Origin: Cyanobium sp. CZS25K
Lineage (GTDB): Bacteria; Cyanobacteriota; Cyanobacteriia; PCC-6307; Cyanobiaceae
Assembly (NCBI GenBank): GCA_030373325.1
Contig: JAUCZB010000003.1
Coordinates: 166,425 to 230,424 of the forward strand
Reading direction: 5' to 3'
DNA length: 64,000 nucleotides
This document shows, piece by piece, positions 1-9,440 of the stretch. The notes below the pieces were generated by a model, which made no database searches, was not told where the DNA came from, and saw nothing but the letters and a program-made list of their open reading frames with translations. Position numbers and translations under genes: made by a program. Each line of letters begins with the position of its first letter. Within the stretch, counting starts at the first letter, position 1.

Positions 1-694
1 CGCAGCCGGTGGGGAGAGCCTGCCGTCTCAACAGGCGTACAAGCACCATCGCCCGGTGACCGGCCCGGTGGTGCCCGCCGATCCAGCCGCCGCCGATCCA
101 GCCGCCGTCGTCCAGCAGCCCACTGAGCCCGGCGGCTACCGAGCCGTGGTGCGGGCCCTCCTGGCGAGCCTCCCCTTCGGGACGCTCTGGTTCGGCGATG
201 CCGGCCAGGCCCGCCATGCCATGCGGATGGAATTCCAGGAGCGGGGCCTGCCTCTGTTCGATTGTCCCCAGAGCGGTCCGATGGGCTGGGCGATCGCCGC
301 CGCGATTGGCGCCGCCTTCCATGAGCTCGATCGGCCCGTGTGCTGCTTCACGGGGGACGGCAGCGCCCGGATGCTGGCCCATGAATGGGCAACGGCGGTG
401 CAACACCATCTGCCGATCACCTTCGTGCTGGCCGTCAATGGCGTGCTCGGAGGTCCCTATGCCCGGCTGCGCGAATCCGGGGCCCAGGCCCTCGGCCACT
501 TGCCGGCCGTGGACTGGTGCGGCCAGGCGGCTTCGATGGGATTGCCGGCCTGCCGGGTCGAAGGCGCCCAGGAGATCGTGGCGGCGCTGGCCGCCCTGCC
601 GTCCCGAGGTCCCCGGCTTCTCGTGCTCCCCCTGCCGGCCCTCGATCCTGAGGTGCTGGCGCCCTACAGCCTCAGCCGCTCAGCGTCGCGATGA
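1..694 (+). CDS. Thiamine-diphosphate-dependent enzyme, C-terminal part (5' end outside window)
   Basis: The reading frame is open to the left edge, and the first possible start (GTG at 56) lies in a Pro/Ala-rich linker, so this is probably the C-terminal domain of a longer decarboxylase or acetolactate-synthase-like protein. The diphosphate/Mg motif is visible: GDGS, then the conserved E of a helix, and N about 27 residues after the GDG Asp (LAVNG). This is the GDG-X(24-27)-N signature of the family. The linker holds a 15-bp tandem duplication encoding ADPAAADPAA. The stop overlaps the NRPS start as ATGA, so the two are co-translated and probably supply one pathway. Substrate unknown. An oxalyl-CoA-decarboxylase-like or 2-keto-acid role is only an inference from the neighbour. 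Confidence 0.75.
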   Translation, partial: AAGGESLPSQQAYKHHRPVTGPVVPADPAAADPAAVVQQPTEPGGYRAVVRALLASLPFGTLWFGDAGQARHAMRMEFQERGLPLFDCPQSGPMGWAIAAAIGAAFHELDRPVCCFTGDGSARMLAHEWATAVQHHLPITFVLAVNGVLGGPYARLRESGAQALGHLPAVDWCGQAASMGLPACRVEGAQEIVAALAALPSRGPRLLVLPLPALDPEVLAPYSLSRSASR

Positions 695-3600
695 AGCGAC
701 CCAGGACCATCCTTGAGGCGCTTCAGATCTGGCGGGATCAGGACCCGCAGGCACCAGCTCTCTGTGGCACGCAGGGCCCATGGCTGTCGCGGGCGGATCT
801 GGGGCATCGCCTTGAGGAGGGCCACAGGGTTCTGCGCCAGGCCGGGCTGGGCGCCTCAGAACGGCTGGCGGTGCTGATGCCCCAGGGGCTGGATGGGGCC
901 GTCGTGGCGCTGCAGGTGGCTGGGGCCTGCAGCCTGGCGCCCCTGCGGGCCGGCACCCCGGCGGAGCGCTGGCCTGCCGTGCTGCAGGGGCTGGCGCCGG
1001 CGGCCTTGGTGCTGGCCCCGGGGGGCGAACCGGCGCTGGCGGCGGCGGCCAAGGCTCTGGGGATCCCGGTGCTGGATCCGGAGCTCCTGTTCCATCCCGC
1101 TGCCGAGGGCAAGCCCGAAGTGGAAGGAGAGGGGGGGCGCGCCGGGCAATTCATCGTGATCGCCACCTCGGGAACCACCGGCGTGCCCAAATGGGTCTGC
1201 CATAGCCAGGCATCCCTGCTCGGGGGGAGTGAGGCCATGGCCCGCTCCCTGGCCCTCAGCCCCGACGACAGGACGCTCCTGGCCCTGCCCCTGCATCACG
1301 TGCACGGGCTGGTTTCCGCTCTGCTGATGCCCCTGGCCAGCGGCGGCAGCGTGGTGGTGGCCGAAGGCTTCGATCCCGCCGCGGTGCTGTCCTGTGTGGC
1401 GGAGCACGGGATCAGCTGGATCAGCCTGCCGCCCGCCATGCATCGCGCCCTGCTCGATCAGCACGGCCGCATCCCGCTGGCTGCCGGGCATCGCCTCCGT
1501 TTTCTGCGCTCCGGAGCGATCTCTCTCCCCGGCCGCCTGATCGACGAGCTGCGCAGCGCCTTCGGGGTGCCGGTGATCGAGGCCTACGGCATGAGCGAAT
1601 GCCCCCACATCTGCGGCAACCCCATCGATGCGCCTCGGCCCGGGTCCGTGGGCAAGCCTGTGGTGGAGGAGTTGGCGGTGGTCGATGGGGCGGGCAAGCC
1701 GCTGCCGGTGGGCGCCTGGGGGCAGGTGGTGGTGCGGGGCCGGCCGGTGATGGCGGGTTACCTCGGCCCTGAGCAGGCCAGCGCCGCCGCCTGCCGCGAT
1801 GGCTGGCTGCAGACCGGTGATGAAGGCCGGCTGGATCGCGAGGGCTATCTGGAGCTGCGCGGTCGCCTCAGTGAGCGGATCAACCGGGGCGGACTCAAGG
1901 TGACCCCTGCCGTGGTCGATGCGGCCCTGCTGCAGCATCCCGGTGTGCGGGAGGCCATGGCCTTTGCGCTGCCCCATCCAACCCTGAGTGAGGACCTGGC
2001 GGCAGCCGTGGTGCTGCAACCCGGGGCCGGGCTCGATGAGCAGGAGCTGCGGGATCATGCCTTCCAGCTCCTGGCCCCCCATGAGGTGCCGACCCGCATC
2101 CTGTTGGTGGAGGCGTTTCCCCGGGGGCCGACCGGCAAGGTGCAGCGGAGCCGACTTGCGGAGGCTTTCGCTGTCGATCTGGCCCCACGGCATGACGAGC
2201 CCCGCAGCGAGCTCGAAGATCAGATCGCCGCCACCTTCGCTGCCGTGTTGCGGCAGCCGCCGCCGGGCCGCCACGCCAACTTCTTTCAGCTGGGAGGGGA
2301 TTCCCTCTCCGGCATGCGCGTGATCCAGGCGCTGGAGCAGCAGCTGGGCCTCTCGCTGCCGCCATCCCTGCTGTTTGCCTGCCCCAGCCCCCGCACCCTG
2401 GCGGAGCAGCTGGCCCCGATGCGCAACGCCCGTTCAGGCCAGGAGGGCGAAAACCAGGAGCTCTGCGCAGACCCAGGCGAGCTGAAGCGGATCCCCACCG
2501 CGCAGCCGTTGGCCGGCACCTGGCCACCAGGTTGTGAGGCCTTTCCCGCCTCCCAGGCCCAGGCACGCCTCTGGTTCCTGCATCAGCTGGAGCCGGATCT
2601 CACCGCCTACCACCTGCCGGCCCTCTGGCGGCTCAGGGGTGTGCTCGACGTGGCAGTGCTGGAGCAGGCCCTGGGGGCACTGATCGAGCGCCATCCCACC
2701 CTCCGCACCTCCTTTCAGCTGCGGGACCGTGAGGTGGTCCAGATCGTTCACCCTGCCGCTCCCTTTGCCCTGAAAGCGGAAGCGTTGGCTGCCCGCAATC
2801 CTGCGGCGGTGATCCAGGAGTGGCTGGAGCAGGAGCAGCGCACGCCCTTTGATCTCACAGCCGGCCTGCTGCTGGGGGCACGACTTCTCGCGGTTGATGA
2901 CCGGCACCACCTGCTGCTGATCAATCACCACCACATCGCCTCCGATGGCTGGTCGCGATCCGTGCTGGCTCGGGATCTGGTGGAGCTCTACAACGCCCAC
3001 CACAGCGGCCGCTCCCCTGATCACCAGCCCCTCTCGGTTCACTACCAGGATTACGCCACCTGGCAGCGGCAACGGCTGAGTGGCCACCGGCTCCGGGAGC
3101 TGCGGAAGTACTGGATCAGCGAACTCATGGATCTGGAGCCGCTGCAGCTGCCTGCCGATCGGCCGCGGCCGGCGATGCCCACGCACTGTGGGGGAAGCGT
3201 TGGGTTCACGATCGAGTCGGCGCTGCTGGAGCCCTTCGAGGAGCTCTGCCGCCGGGAGGGAGCCACGTTGCAGATGGGGTTACTGGCCGTGGTGGCGCTG
3301 CTTCTGCATCGCTACAGCCGCCAGGACGACCTCGCCATCGGTGTGCCGATCTGGGGGCGGAACCATCCCGAACTGGAGAACCTGATCGGTTTTTTCATCA
3401 ACACGCTGCCGATCCGCACACGCTTTGAACCCGGGCTCAGCTTCCGGGAACTGCTGGCCCAGGTGCGGGACGCCTCGATCGGGGCCTACGACCACCAGGA
3501 GCTGCCCTTCGAGCAGATGGTGGAGGCTCTCAACCTTGCCCGGGACACCAGCCGCAATCCGCTCGTGCAGGTGACGCTGCAACTGGTCGAGCTGCCGGGG

Positions 3601-6600
3601 GCGACCCTCCAGATGCTGGACGGTCTGGACGCGGAGTCACTCCCCAGTGGCCCCGAAACCTGCCGGTTTGATCTGGAGTTCGTGCTGCGCCGGGCTCCGC
3701 GCGGCGGACTGAATGGTCAGATTCTGTTAGCCACGGATCTTTTCGACGTTGATCGCATCGAGCGGCAGAGCAGCCATCTGGTCACGCTGCTGGCTTCGGC
3801 GGTGCAGGCCCCTGATGCTCCTGCCGCTGCCCTCAATTGCCTCGCTGCATCCGAGCGGCAACGGATTGAACTGTGGCAGCAGGGCCCCAGCCTCGCTGTG
3901 CCGGCGCTGTGCATTCACCAGCTGTTCGAACTGCAGGTGGAACGCTCCCCCGACGCCATCGCCCTGGTGTTCGGGGATCAGGCGCTCACCTACAGCGAAC
4001 TCAACGCCCGAGCGAACCGTCTGGCCCACGCCCTGATCGCTCGCGGCGTGGGTCCCGAGGTGATCGTGGCCCTGGCGCTGGAACGCTCCATCGACCTGGT
4101 GGTGGTCCTGCTGGCCATCCTCAAGGCCGGTGGGGCCTACCTGCCCCTGGATCCGGCCTGGCCGCTGCAAAGCCTGGGGCAGATCCTTGAGGATGTTGCT
4201 CCCGCCGTGGTCATCAGCCCGGCCGACTGGGAGATCCCCGGCGGCACCGATCGGCAAACGTGGCTGTTGCACCTGAGCGATCACCCCCTGGTGCTCGACG
4301 GTCGGCCGGCTCCCAATCCGCTCTCGCGAGAGCATCACCCCCGCCAGCTCGCATACCTCACCACCACCTCTGGCTCCACGGGAAGGCCCAAGGGGGTGCT
4401 GATCGAGCATCGGAGCATCCTGCGGTTGCTGGATCCCACCAATCCCTATGCGATCAGATGCGGTGATCGGATGCTGCAGCTGGCGCCGCTGTCGTTCGAT
4501 GCGGCCACGTTCGAGATCTGGGGGGCCCTGCTCAACGGCGCCACCCTGGTGATGGCGCCACCGGGGCAGCTTTCGGTGCAGGAGCTGGCCGCCTTGCTGC
4601 GCCAGCAGCGCATCTCCACCCTCTGGCTCACCGCCGGCCTGTTTCAGACCATGATCGAGGAACAACCTGAAGCTCTGGCCGGCGTGCGCCAGATCCTGGC
4701 CGGTGGGGATGTGCTGGCTCCCTGCGCGGTGCAACGGCTGCTGGATCGGCTGCCGGCGGGTCACCAGCTCATCAATGGTTATGGCCCCACCGAAAACACC
4801 ACCTTCACCTGCTGCCATCGCCTCGCGGCCGGTGACGCCTTGGATCCTGGCGGCCTGCCGATCGGTCGGCCCATTGCTGCCACCCTGGTGCGGGTGCTGG
4901 ATCGCGATGGCCATCTCTGCCCGATCGGTGTGCCTGGTGAGCTCCATATCGGCGGAGCGGGACTGGCGCGGGGGTATCTCAACAACCCCGAACTCACCGC
5001 CGAGACCTTCATTGCCGATCCGTTCGCCCCGGGCTCCACAGCGGGTCTGTATCGATCCGGTGATCTGGTGTCGTGGAATGCCGACGGCAGCCTCGCCTTT
5101 CATGGACGGATCGACCAGCAGATCAAGCTGCGGGGCTTCCGCATCGAACCGGGTGAGATCGAGGCCCATCTGCTGGCCCATCCCGCTGTTGGCCAGGCGG
5201 TGGTGGTGCTGCGCCGGGATGATCCGTCCAACCCGCGGCTGATCGCCTACTGGGTGCAGCAGACCCCTGGACCCTCGGGAGCTGCGGATGGTGTCGGCGC
5301 GATGGTGAGGGCTGCCGCAGCCGCATCGTCAAACCAAACCGCATCCGCCGCCCCAGCTGCACCGACACAGACACCGACACCGACTTCGACGCCGACACCA
5401 GCTTCTCCAGCCACCGCCGATCAGCTGCGCTCCTTCCTCGCCGAGCGCCTGCCCGACTCCATGGTGCCCGCAGCGTTTGTGGAGCTGGAGGCTTTGCCAT
5501 TGACCACAAACGGCAAGCTGGATCGCAACGCCCTGCCCGCTCCCTCCTTCTCGGGGGATCAGGAGCAGCGGGTTGATCCGCGCACCGAACGTGAGCGCGA
5601 GCTCCATGCCATTTGGGCAGACGTGCTCGGCCATGACGATTTCGGCATCACCGACAACTTCTTCCACATCGGCGGCCATTCCCTGGTCGCCGCACGGCTG
5701 ATCCAGCGAATCAACGACTCCGGTATCGCCGAGATCGGCGTCGCCGCACTCTTTCAGCACCCCACCATCGCCGCACTGGCCCAGTTGATCGGTGGCGAGA
5801 GGTCCCACGATCCCCGCCGTTTCCTCGTCAGCCTGCAGCCCCAAGGGGAGGCCCCACCGCTGTTTGTGATCCATGGCGGCGCCGGCGATGTCTTCGTGTT
5901 CGTTGCCCTCGCGCGGGCCCTGGCCCCTGACCGGCCGGTGTATGGCCTGCAGGCGATCGGTCTTGATGGCACCCTGCCACGTCACACCAGCGTGGAGCAG
6001 ATGGCCGCCGCCTATGCGACCGAGATCCGCGCCTTTTATCCCAGCGGGCCCTACCACCTGATCGGTTATTCCGCAGGTGGCTGGTATGCCCATGCCGTGG
6101 CCGCCGAACTGCTGCGCTTCGGCGGCTCCATCGGTCTATTGGCCGTAGTGGATACCGGCGCCACCGCCGATCTGCACCGCCGCGTGCGGGCACCGATGGT
6201 GGCCGGCCACCTGCTGCGCCGCTTGCCCCTGAGGTTACGGGAGTTGCTCGACACGGGCCCCAGCCAACTGGGTGGCTTCCTGCACCAGCGCGCCAGCGCG
6301 ATGCGCTTCCATCTGGCCGGCATGCGGCGGCAGCAACCCATCAACGCGCCAGAGGATCTGGAGACGCGGGCCGTGAATCCCACCCTGCTCAACCATTCCG
6401 ATTACTACGTGAAGGTTCAGACCCTCTACCGACCGCCCAGGCTGCCGGTGGCGGTGGATGTGCTCTCCACCCGTTCCACCTGGCTGCAGAAGCAGTGGCT
6501 CTGGCGCTTCTATGCCCGCCGGGGTGTGCGCTGGCATCCCGTGCTGGATCGCCATGATGATTTCTTTAATGCCGCGCTGATGCCACCGCTGGCTGATCTG

Positions 6601-6669
6601 CTCAGGGAAAGGCTGCGGGAGATCGAGGCGGGGAGCACTACGGCTCACCCCCGATCTATTGCGCCCTGA
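691..6669 (+). CDS. Two-module nonribosomal peptide synthetase, A-PCP-C-A-PCP-TE
   Basis: 1992 residues. Domain order is adenylation 1 (about 10-490; SGTTGVPK near 160, EAYGMSE, and A10-like PTGKVQ), carrier 1 (LGGDSL, Ser538), condensation (HHIASDG near 746-752), adenylation 2 (about 1075-1610; TSGSTGRPKG, NGYGPTEN, TTNGKLDR), carrier 2 (IGGHSL, Ser about 1663) and thioesterase (GYSAGG, Ser1794). Adenylation 1 reads like an oxalate/acyl-CoA ligase (RLSERINRGG instead of the NRPS-type KIRG core), so it may load a carboxylic acid rather than an amino acid. By eye, adenylation 2 has a specificity code near D-A-F-x-L-G-G-T-F-K, resembling codes for small branched amino acids; this is tentative. 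No epimerase or methyltransferase is visible. The inferred product is a released N-acyl amino acid or dipeptide. A Thr/Pro-rich insertion lies at about 1526-1578 in the C-terminal subdomain of adenylation 2. Confidence 0.93.
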   Translation: MKRPRTILEALQIWRDQDPQAPALCGTQGPWLSRADLGHRLEEGHRVLRQAGLGASERLAVLMPQGLDGAVVALQVAGACSLAPLRAGTPAERWPAVLQGLAPAALVLAPGGEPALAAAAKALGIPVLDPELLFHPAAEGKPEVEGEGGRAGQFIVIATSGTTGVPKWVCHSQASLLGGSEAMARSLALSPDDRTLLALPLHHVHGLVSALLMPLASGGSVVVAEGFDPAAVLSCVAEHGISWISLPPAMHRALLDQHGRIPLAAGHRLRFLRSGAISLPGRLIDELRSAFGVPVIEAYGMSECPHICGNPIDAPRPGSVGKPVVEELAVVDGAGKPLPVGAWGQVVVRGRPVMAGYLGPEQASAAACRDGWLQTGDEGRLDREGYLELRGRLSERINRGGLKVTPAVVDAALLQHPGVREAMAFALPHPTLSEDLAAAVVLQPGAGLDEQELRDHAFQLLAPHEVPTRILLVEAFPRGPTGKVQRSRLAEAFAVDLAPRHDEPRSELEDQIAATFAAVLRQPPPGRHANFFQLGGDSLSGMRVIQALEQQLGLSLPPSLLFACPSPRTLAEQLAPMRNARSGQEGENQELCADPGELKRIPTAQPLAGTWPPGCEAFPASQAQARLWFLHQLEPDLTAYHLPALWRLRGVLDVAVLEQALGALIERHPTLRTSFQLRDREVVQIVHPAAPFALKAEALAARNPAAVIQEWLEQEQRTPFDLTAGLLLGARLLAVDDRHHLLLINHHHIASDGWSRSVLARDLVELYNAHHSGRSPDHQPLSVHYQDYATWQRQRLSGHRLRELRKYWISELMDLEPLQLPADRPRPAMPTHCGGSVGFTIESALLEPFEELCRREGATLQMGLLAVVALLLHRYSRQDDLAIGVPIWGRNHPELENLIGFFINTLPIRTRFEPGLSFRELLAQVRDASIGAYDHQELPFEQMVEALNLARDTSRNPLVQVTLQLVELPGATLQMLDGLDAESLPSGPETCRFDLEFVLRRAPRGGLNGQILLATDLFDVDRIERQSSHLVTLLASAVQAPDAPAAALNCLAASERQRIELWQQGPSLAVPALCIHQLFELQVERSPDAIALVFGDQALTYSELNARANRLAHALIARGVGPEVIVALALERSIDLVVVLLAILKAGGAYLPLDPAWPLQSLGQILEDVAPAVVISPADWEIPGGTDRQTWLLHLSDHPLVLDGRPAPNPLSREHHPRQLAYLTTTSGSTGRPKGVLIEHRSILRLLDPTNPYAIRCGDRMLQLAPLSFDAATFEIWGALLNGATLVMAPPGQLSVQELAALLRQQRISTLWLTAGLFQTMIEEQPEALAGVRQILAGGDVLAPCAVQRLLDRLPAGHQLINGYGPTENTTFTCCHRLAAGDALDPGGLPIGRPIAATLVRVLDRDGHLCPIGVPGELHIGGAGLARGYLNNPELTAETFIADPFAPGSTAGLYRSGDLVSWNADGSLAFHGRIDQQIKLRGFRIEPGEIEAHLLAHPAVGQAVVVLRRDDPSNPRLIAYWVQQTPGPSGAADGVGAMVRAAAAASSNQTASAAPAAPTQTPTPTSTPTPASPATADQLRSFLAERLPDSMVPAAFVELEALPLTTNGKLDRNALPAPSFSGDQEQRVDPRTERERELHAIWADVLGHDDFGITDNFFHIGGHSLVAARLIQRINDSGIAEIGVAALFQHPTIAALAQLIGGERSHDPRRFLVSLQPQGEAPPLFVIHGGAGDVFVFVALARALAPDRPVYGLQAIGLDGTLPRHTSVEQMAAAYATEIRAFYPSGPYHLIGYSAGGWYAHAVAAELLRFGGSIGLLAVVDTGATADLHRRVRAPMVAGHLLRRLPLRLRELLDTGPSQLGGFLHQRASAMRFHLAGMRRQQPINAPEDLETRAVNPTLLNHSDYYVKVQTLYRPPRLPVAVDVLSTRSTWLQKQWLWRFYARRGVRWHPVLDRHDDFFNAALMPPLADLLRERLREIEAGSTTAHPRSIAP
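5330..5412 (+). repeat. Short imperfect repeat encoding Thr/Pro-rich linker in NRPS
   Basis: Imperfect reiteration of ACCGACAC-like units encodes TQTPTPTSTPTPASP inside the C-terminal subdomain of the second adenylation domain, between the conserved YWVQ strand and the LRSFLAERLP helix. Such a long flexible insert is unusual at this point and may vary in length between strains. Confidence 0.5.
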
Positions 6670-6914
6670 ACGTTGGTACACAGGTTGCGTCATGGGCACG
6701 CGCATCGGCTGACATCCAGGCACAATCTCCATCTCAAACGGCGTCTCTGGCGCGCCTTGGCTTGTGCGGGAGTGGTCGTTCGCCAGTTGTTCGAGGAGCA
6801 TCACTACTTCCACCACGCATCCCTGGCGGGGCCATTGGCCGCTGCCAACGCCCAGGCCTTGGATCAGATTGAGCAGGCTGAAAGCTCCTGGCATGCCCCG
6901 TCGATCCTTGCTGG
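6670..6914. other. Intergenic gap after the NRPS, nothing recognised
   Basis: 245 bases between the NRPS stop and the stop of the HEPN gene on the other strand. I see no credible gene, strong hairpin with a T tract, or repeat. The open frames here have no recognisable content. Confidence 0.5.
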
Positions 6915-7391
6915 TCAATCCCACGGGCTTGTGAGCCAGACCTGGAAGGCGTTCAACGCGCCCCGCACCTCCGGCCAGAGGGCGAGGGCAAGGGTGCGCA
7001 GCCGCTTCACCGGCTCTGGTTGGAGTTCGTACGCGTAAAGATGCCGCACAAGGTGGCGGAAGCGCAGTAACTCCTGCAATGAAGCGATGGAGGCCTCACG
7101 AAGCACGGCAGGTCGCTCCTCCGAGGGCTGGCCCATGCGCTCGAGGAGTCGCCGATGCCAATCCAGCCCGTCGGGGGTGCCGCCATTGAGCACCCGGCTG
7201 ATCTGCAGGAAGCAACGTTCGATTCCGGTGTAAAAGCTCTGTAGGCGCAGGGCTGCAGCGTCGATTCGCAGGCGATCAACGGCCACCCCTCCAAGCGCCG
7301 CCAGGCTGTCCACCAGGGCATCGAGCTTCCGTTCCTCCACAGCCAGATCCAGGGCCAGATCACGCAGTTGCTGGGGAGAAGGGGCTGCCAT
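6915..7391 (-). CDS. HEPN-domain toxin, HepT-like
   Basis: 158 residues, all-helical. The HEPN ribonuclease motif R-X4-H-X-Y is intact as R112-HLVR-H117-L-Y119. In the HepT/MntA family this motif forms the RNase site, and its Tyr is the residue adenylylated by the antitoxin. The start (ATG at 7391) lies 4 nt after the stop of the upstream nucleotidyltransferase gene, the usual paired arrangement, although the antitoxin is encoded first here. The frame stays open far upstream, but that extension crosses the partner gene and has no family content. The intact motif suggests an active toxin; activity is inferred. Confidence 0.8.
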   Translation of the reverse strand: MAAPSPQQLRDLALDLAVEERKLDALVDSLAALGGVAVDRLRIDAAALRLQSFYTGIERCFLQISRVLNGGTPDGLDWHRRLLERMGQPSEERPAVLREASIASLQELLRFRHLVRHLYAYELQPEPVKRLRTLALALWPEVRGALNAFQVWLTSPWD

Positions 7392-7395
7392 GGGT

Positions 7396-7785
7396 TCAAG
7401 TGAGAGCCATGGCCTGTCGCCGCAGGCGTTCTTGCCAGTGGGACGGCAGATCCTCCCAGCGCGCCAGGTCGATGGCGATGCCCTCCTGGCCGGCGTCGGC
7501 CAGGGATTGATCCACCACACCCTCCACCAGGCCCAGGGCCTCCAGCTGGGCAGCGGCGGGCAGCCCTTCCAGCACCAGATCCAGATCGGAGTGGCGCCGA
7601 AAGGAGCTGGCATCCAGCGCCGAACCAAACAACCACACCCCCTGCAGCACCGGCCAACGCTCGCGCAGGGCCTCTGCGGCCCGGCCCGCTGCCACCAGCA
7701 GCCGTTGCCGCCGTTCCTCCACAAGCCCCTGCTCCTGGGCCCAGCGCCGCTGCAAGTGCTGGTGATGGAGATCAACGGCAGCCAT
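7396..7785 (-). CDS. Minimal nucleotidyltransferase, MntA-like antitoxin
   Basis: 129 residues with the polymerase-beta-type nucleotidyltransferase signature G54-S55 followed 11 residues later by D67-L-D69, and a later Asp in [10 protein letters not shown]. In characterised MntA/HepT modules this enzyme adds AMP residues to the HEPN toxin and silences it. It is transcribed away from rsmH, with 53 nt between the two start codons, and lies immediately upstream of the HEPN gene. The module sits between the NRPS and core genes, consistent with an accessory insertion. Confidence 0.82.
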   Translation of the reverse strand: MAAVDLHHQHLQRRWAQEQGLVEERRQRLLVAAGRAAEALRERWPVLQGVWLFGSALDASSFRRHSDLDLVLEGLPAAAQLEALGLVEGVVDQSLADAGQEGIAIDLARWEDLPSHWQERLRRQAMALT

Positions 7786-7838
7786 GGGAAAACGTTAAGG
7801 GAGGTGTTGCCCAGCTCGGCTGCTTTAGGACAGAAGCC

Positions 7839-8741
7839 ATGAGCACGCCCTTCACCCACCAGAGCGTCTTGGCCGCTGAGGTGGTGCAGGCTTTCAGCGT
7901 CCACCCCCCCGGCGATGCCGTTGGAGGCGCCCCCCTCCTGATCGACGGCACCCTCGGCGGCGGCGGCCACAGCGCCCTGCTGCTGGAGGCCCACCCCCAT
8001 TGGCAGCTGATCGGCCTCGACCAGGACCCCACCGCCCGGGCGGCGGCGGCCGCGCAGCTGGCCCCCTATGGCGACCGAGTTCGGATCGAAGCCGCCAACT
8101 TCGGCTCCTGGATGCCGCCGGCGGACCGGCGCGCCGTGGCGGTGCTGGCGGATCTGGGCGTGAGCAGCCCCCAGCTGGATCGGGCCGAGCGGGGCTTCAG
8201 CTTCCGCGCCGAGGGGCCGATCGACATGCGCATGAACCCCGAGGCGGGCGAGAGCGCCGCCGAGCTGCTTGATCGGGTGGAGGAAGGGGTGCTGGCGGAC
8301 CTGCTGTTTCAGTTCGGCGAGGAGCGCCTGTCGCGGCGGATCGCCCGGCGGCTGGTGGCCGAGCGGGAGGCGAAGCTCTGGCGGGAACGCAGCACGGCCG
8401 AGCTGGCTTACGCCGTGGCCGGTTGCTATCCACCGAAGGCCCGCCACGGCCGCATCCACCCTGCCACCCGCAGCTTCCAGGCCCTGCGGATCGCCGTGAA
8501 CGATGAGCTCGGGGCCCTCGAGCGCCTGCTGCGGCACGCCCCGGACTGGCTGGAGCCCGGCGGCCTGCTGGCGATCATCAGCTTTCACTCCCTCGAAGAC
8601 CGCCTGGTGAAGCAGGCCTTCCTGGCCGACGGGCGGCTGGAGCGAATCACCCGCCGGCCGCTGGTCGCTGATCCGGCCGAGGCGGAGGCCAATCCCCGCA
8701 GCCGCTCCGCCAAGCTGCGAGTGGCCCGCCGCCTGCCATGA
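7839..8741 (+). CDS. rsmH: 16S rRNA (cytosine-1402-N4)-methyltransferase RsmH
   Basis: 300 residues, usual family length. The N terminus FTHQSVL and the SAM-binding stretch [10 protein letters not shown] are diagnostic, followed by GLDQD, the [10 protein letters not shown] motif and the C-terminal ISFHSLEDR. The enzyme N4-methylates C1402 in the ribosomal decoding centre. The stop overlaps the next gene as ATGA. The gene is not in a division-cell-wall cluster here, as is common in cyanobacteria. Confidence 0.97.
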   Translation: MSTPFTHQSVLAAEVVQAFSVHPPGDAVGGAPLLIDGTLGGGGHSALLLEAHPHWQLIGLDQDPTARAAAAAQLAPYGDRVRIEAANFGSWMPPADRRAVAVLADLGVSSPQLDRAERGFSFRAEGPIDMRMNPEAGESAAELLDRVEEGVLADLLFQFGEERLSRRIARRLVAEREAKLWRERSTAELAYAVAGCYPPKARHGRIHPATRSFQALRIAVNDELGALERLLRHAPDWLEPGGLLAIISFHSLEDRLVKQAFLADGRLERITRRPLVADPAEAEANPRSRSAKLRVARRLP

Positions 8742-9433
8742 CCCTTCCTGAATCCCTTCCCGCTCTGCTGCAAGGGTTCCGGCACGGGCCCCTCCTGGTC
8801 GGGCCGCCATTTCTGATTCACCCGGTGGCCCTGGCCCTGCCCTCGCTGCTCTGGCATCCCTCCCTGCCGCCCGTTCAGCGGGTCGATCTGGCCTGGTGGG
8901 GTGCCCTGCTGATCCAGCTCATGGCGATCCCCGGCACCCTGCTGCCGGTGCTGCCGGGCCTGGCCCTGCTGCCCCTGGGCGCTTTGGTCTGGTGTCTCAC
9001 GGTGGGCTTTGCCGAAGGCTGGCCCAGCCTCGCCCTGGCGGCGGTGATGCTGTTGCTGGGCTGGGGCGCCGATGCCCTGGGGCTGGTGCTGGGCCCGGCC
9101 CGGCTGCAGGCCACCCGCTGGAGTTACGTCGGTGCCGGCCTCGGCCTGCTGGTGGGCCTGCTGGGGTTGCTGCCGGCCCTGCCTGTGGGTGGCCCCCTGC
9201 TCGGTGCCCTGGTGGGGCCGCTGCTCGGGGCAAGCCTCGGTGAGCTTCTCACCGCCCCGCCATCCCTGGGGCCCCCCGGCCTGGGCCGCTTGCGCCGCTC
9301 CCTGCTGGTGGGTCTGGCGGTGGTGGCCGGGATGCTGGTGAGCCGCCTGGCCCAGCTGCTGCTGGCCCTGGTGGGTGTGCTGGGGTTCGTGCTGCTCACC
9401 GTGGGCCCCTTCGCCATCCGAGCTGGCGGCTGA
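8738..9433 (+). CDS. DUF456 family integral membrane protein
   Basis: 231 residues, dominated by hydrophobic Leu/Gly/Ala helices (five or six likely membrane spans). The region from about residue 50 ([11 protein letters not shown]) through the two Gly-rich glycine-zipper-like repeats matches the DUF456 pattern. The first 45 residues are an extra segment relative to many homologues, but the ATG overlapping the rsmH stop (ATGA) supports this start. Function unknown in the family. Confidence 0.75.
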   Translation: MTLPESLPALLQGFRHGPLLVGPPFLIHPVALALPSLLWHPSLPPVQRVDLAWWGALLIQLMAIPGTLLPVLPGLALLPLGALVWCLTVGFAEGWPSLALAAVMLLLGWGADALGLVLGPARLQATRWSYVGAGLGLLVGLLGLLPALPVGGPLLGALVGPLLGASLGELLTAPPSLGPPGLGRLRRSLLVGLAVVAGMLVSRLAQLLLALVGVLGFVLLTVGPFAIRAGG

Positions 9434-9440
9434 AACGCTT

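Noticed and set aside
290..297. GCGATCGC octamer as a promoter element
   Set aside because: This is HIP1, an abundant genome-wide palindrome in cyanobacteria, and it lies inside coding sequence.
3727..5181. 484-codon open frame antisense to the NRPS
   Set aside because: Composition is that of an antisense shadow; no motif and no start context.
5330..5412. CRISPR-like repeat
   Set aside because: Units are short, without spacers and inside a coding frame; it is a low-complexity linker.
6915..8810. 631-codon open frame on the minus strand through rsmH and the toxin-antitoxin genes
   Set aside because: Only the last 158 codons have family content (HEPN). The rest is antisense of rsmH and the nucleotidyltransferase in another frame.
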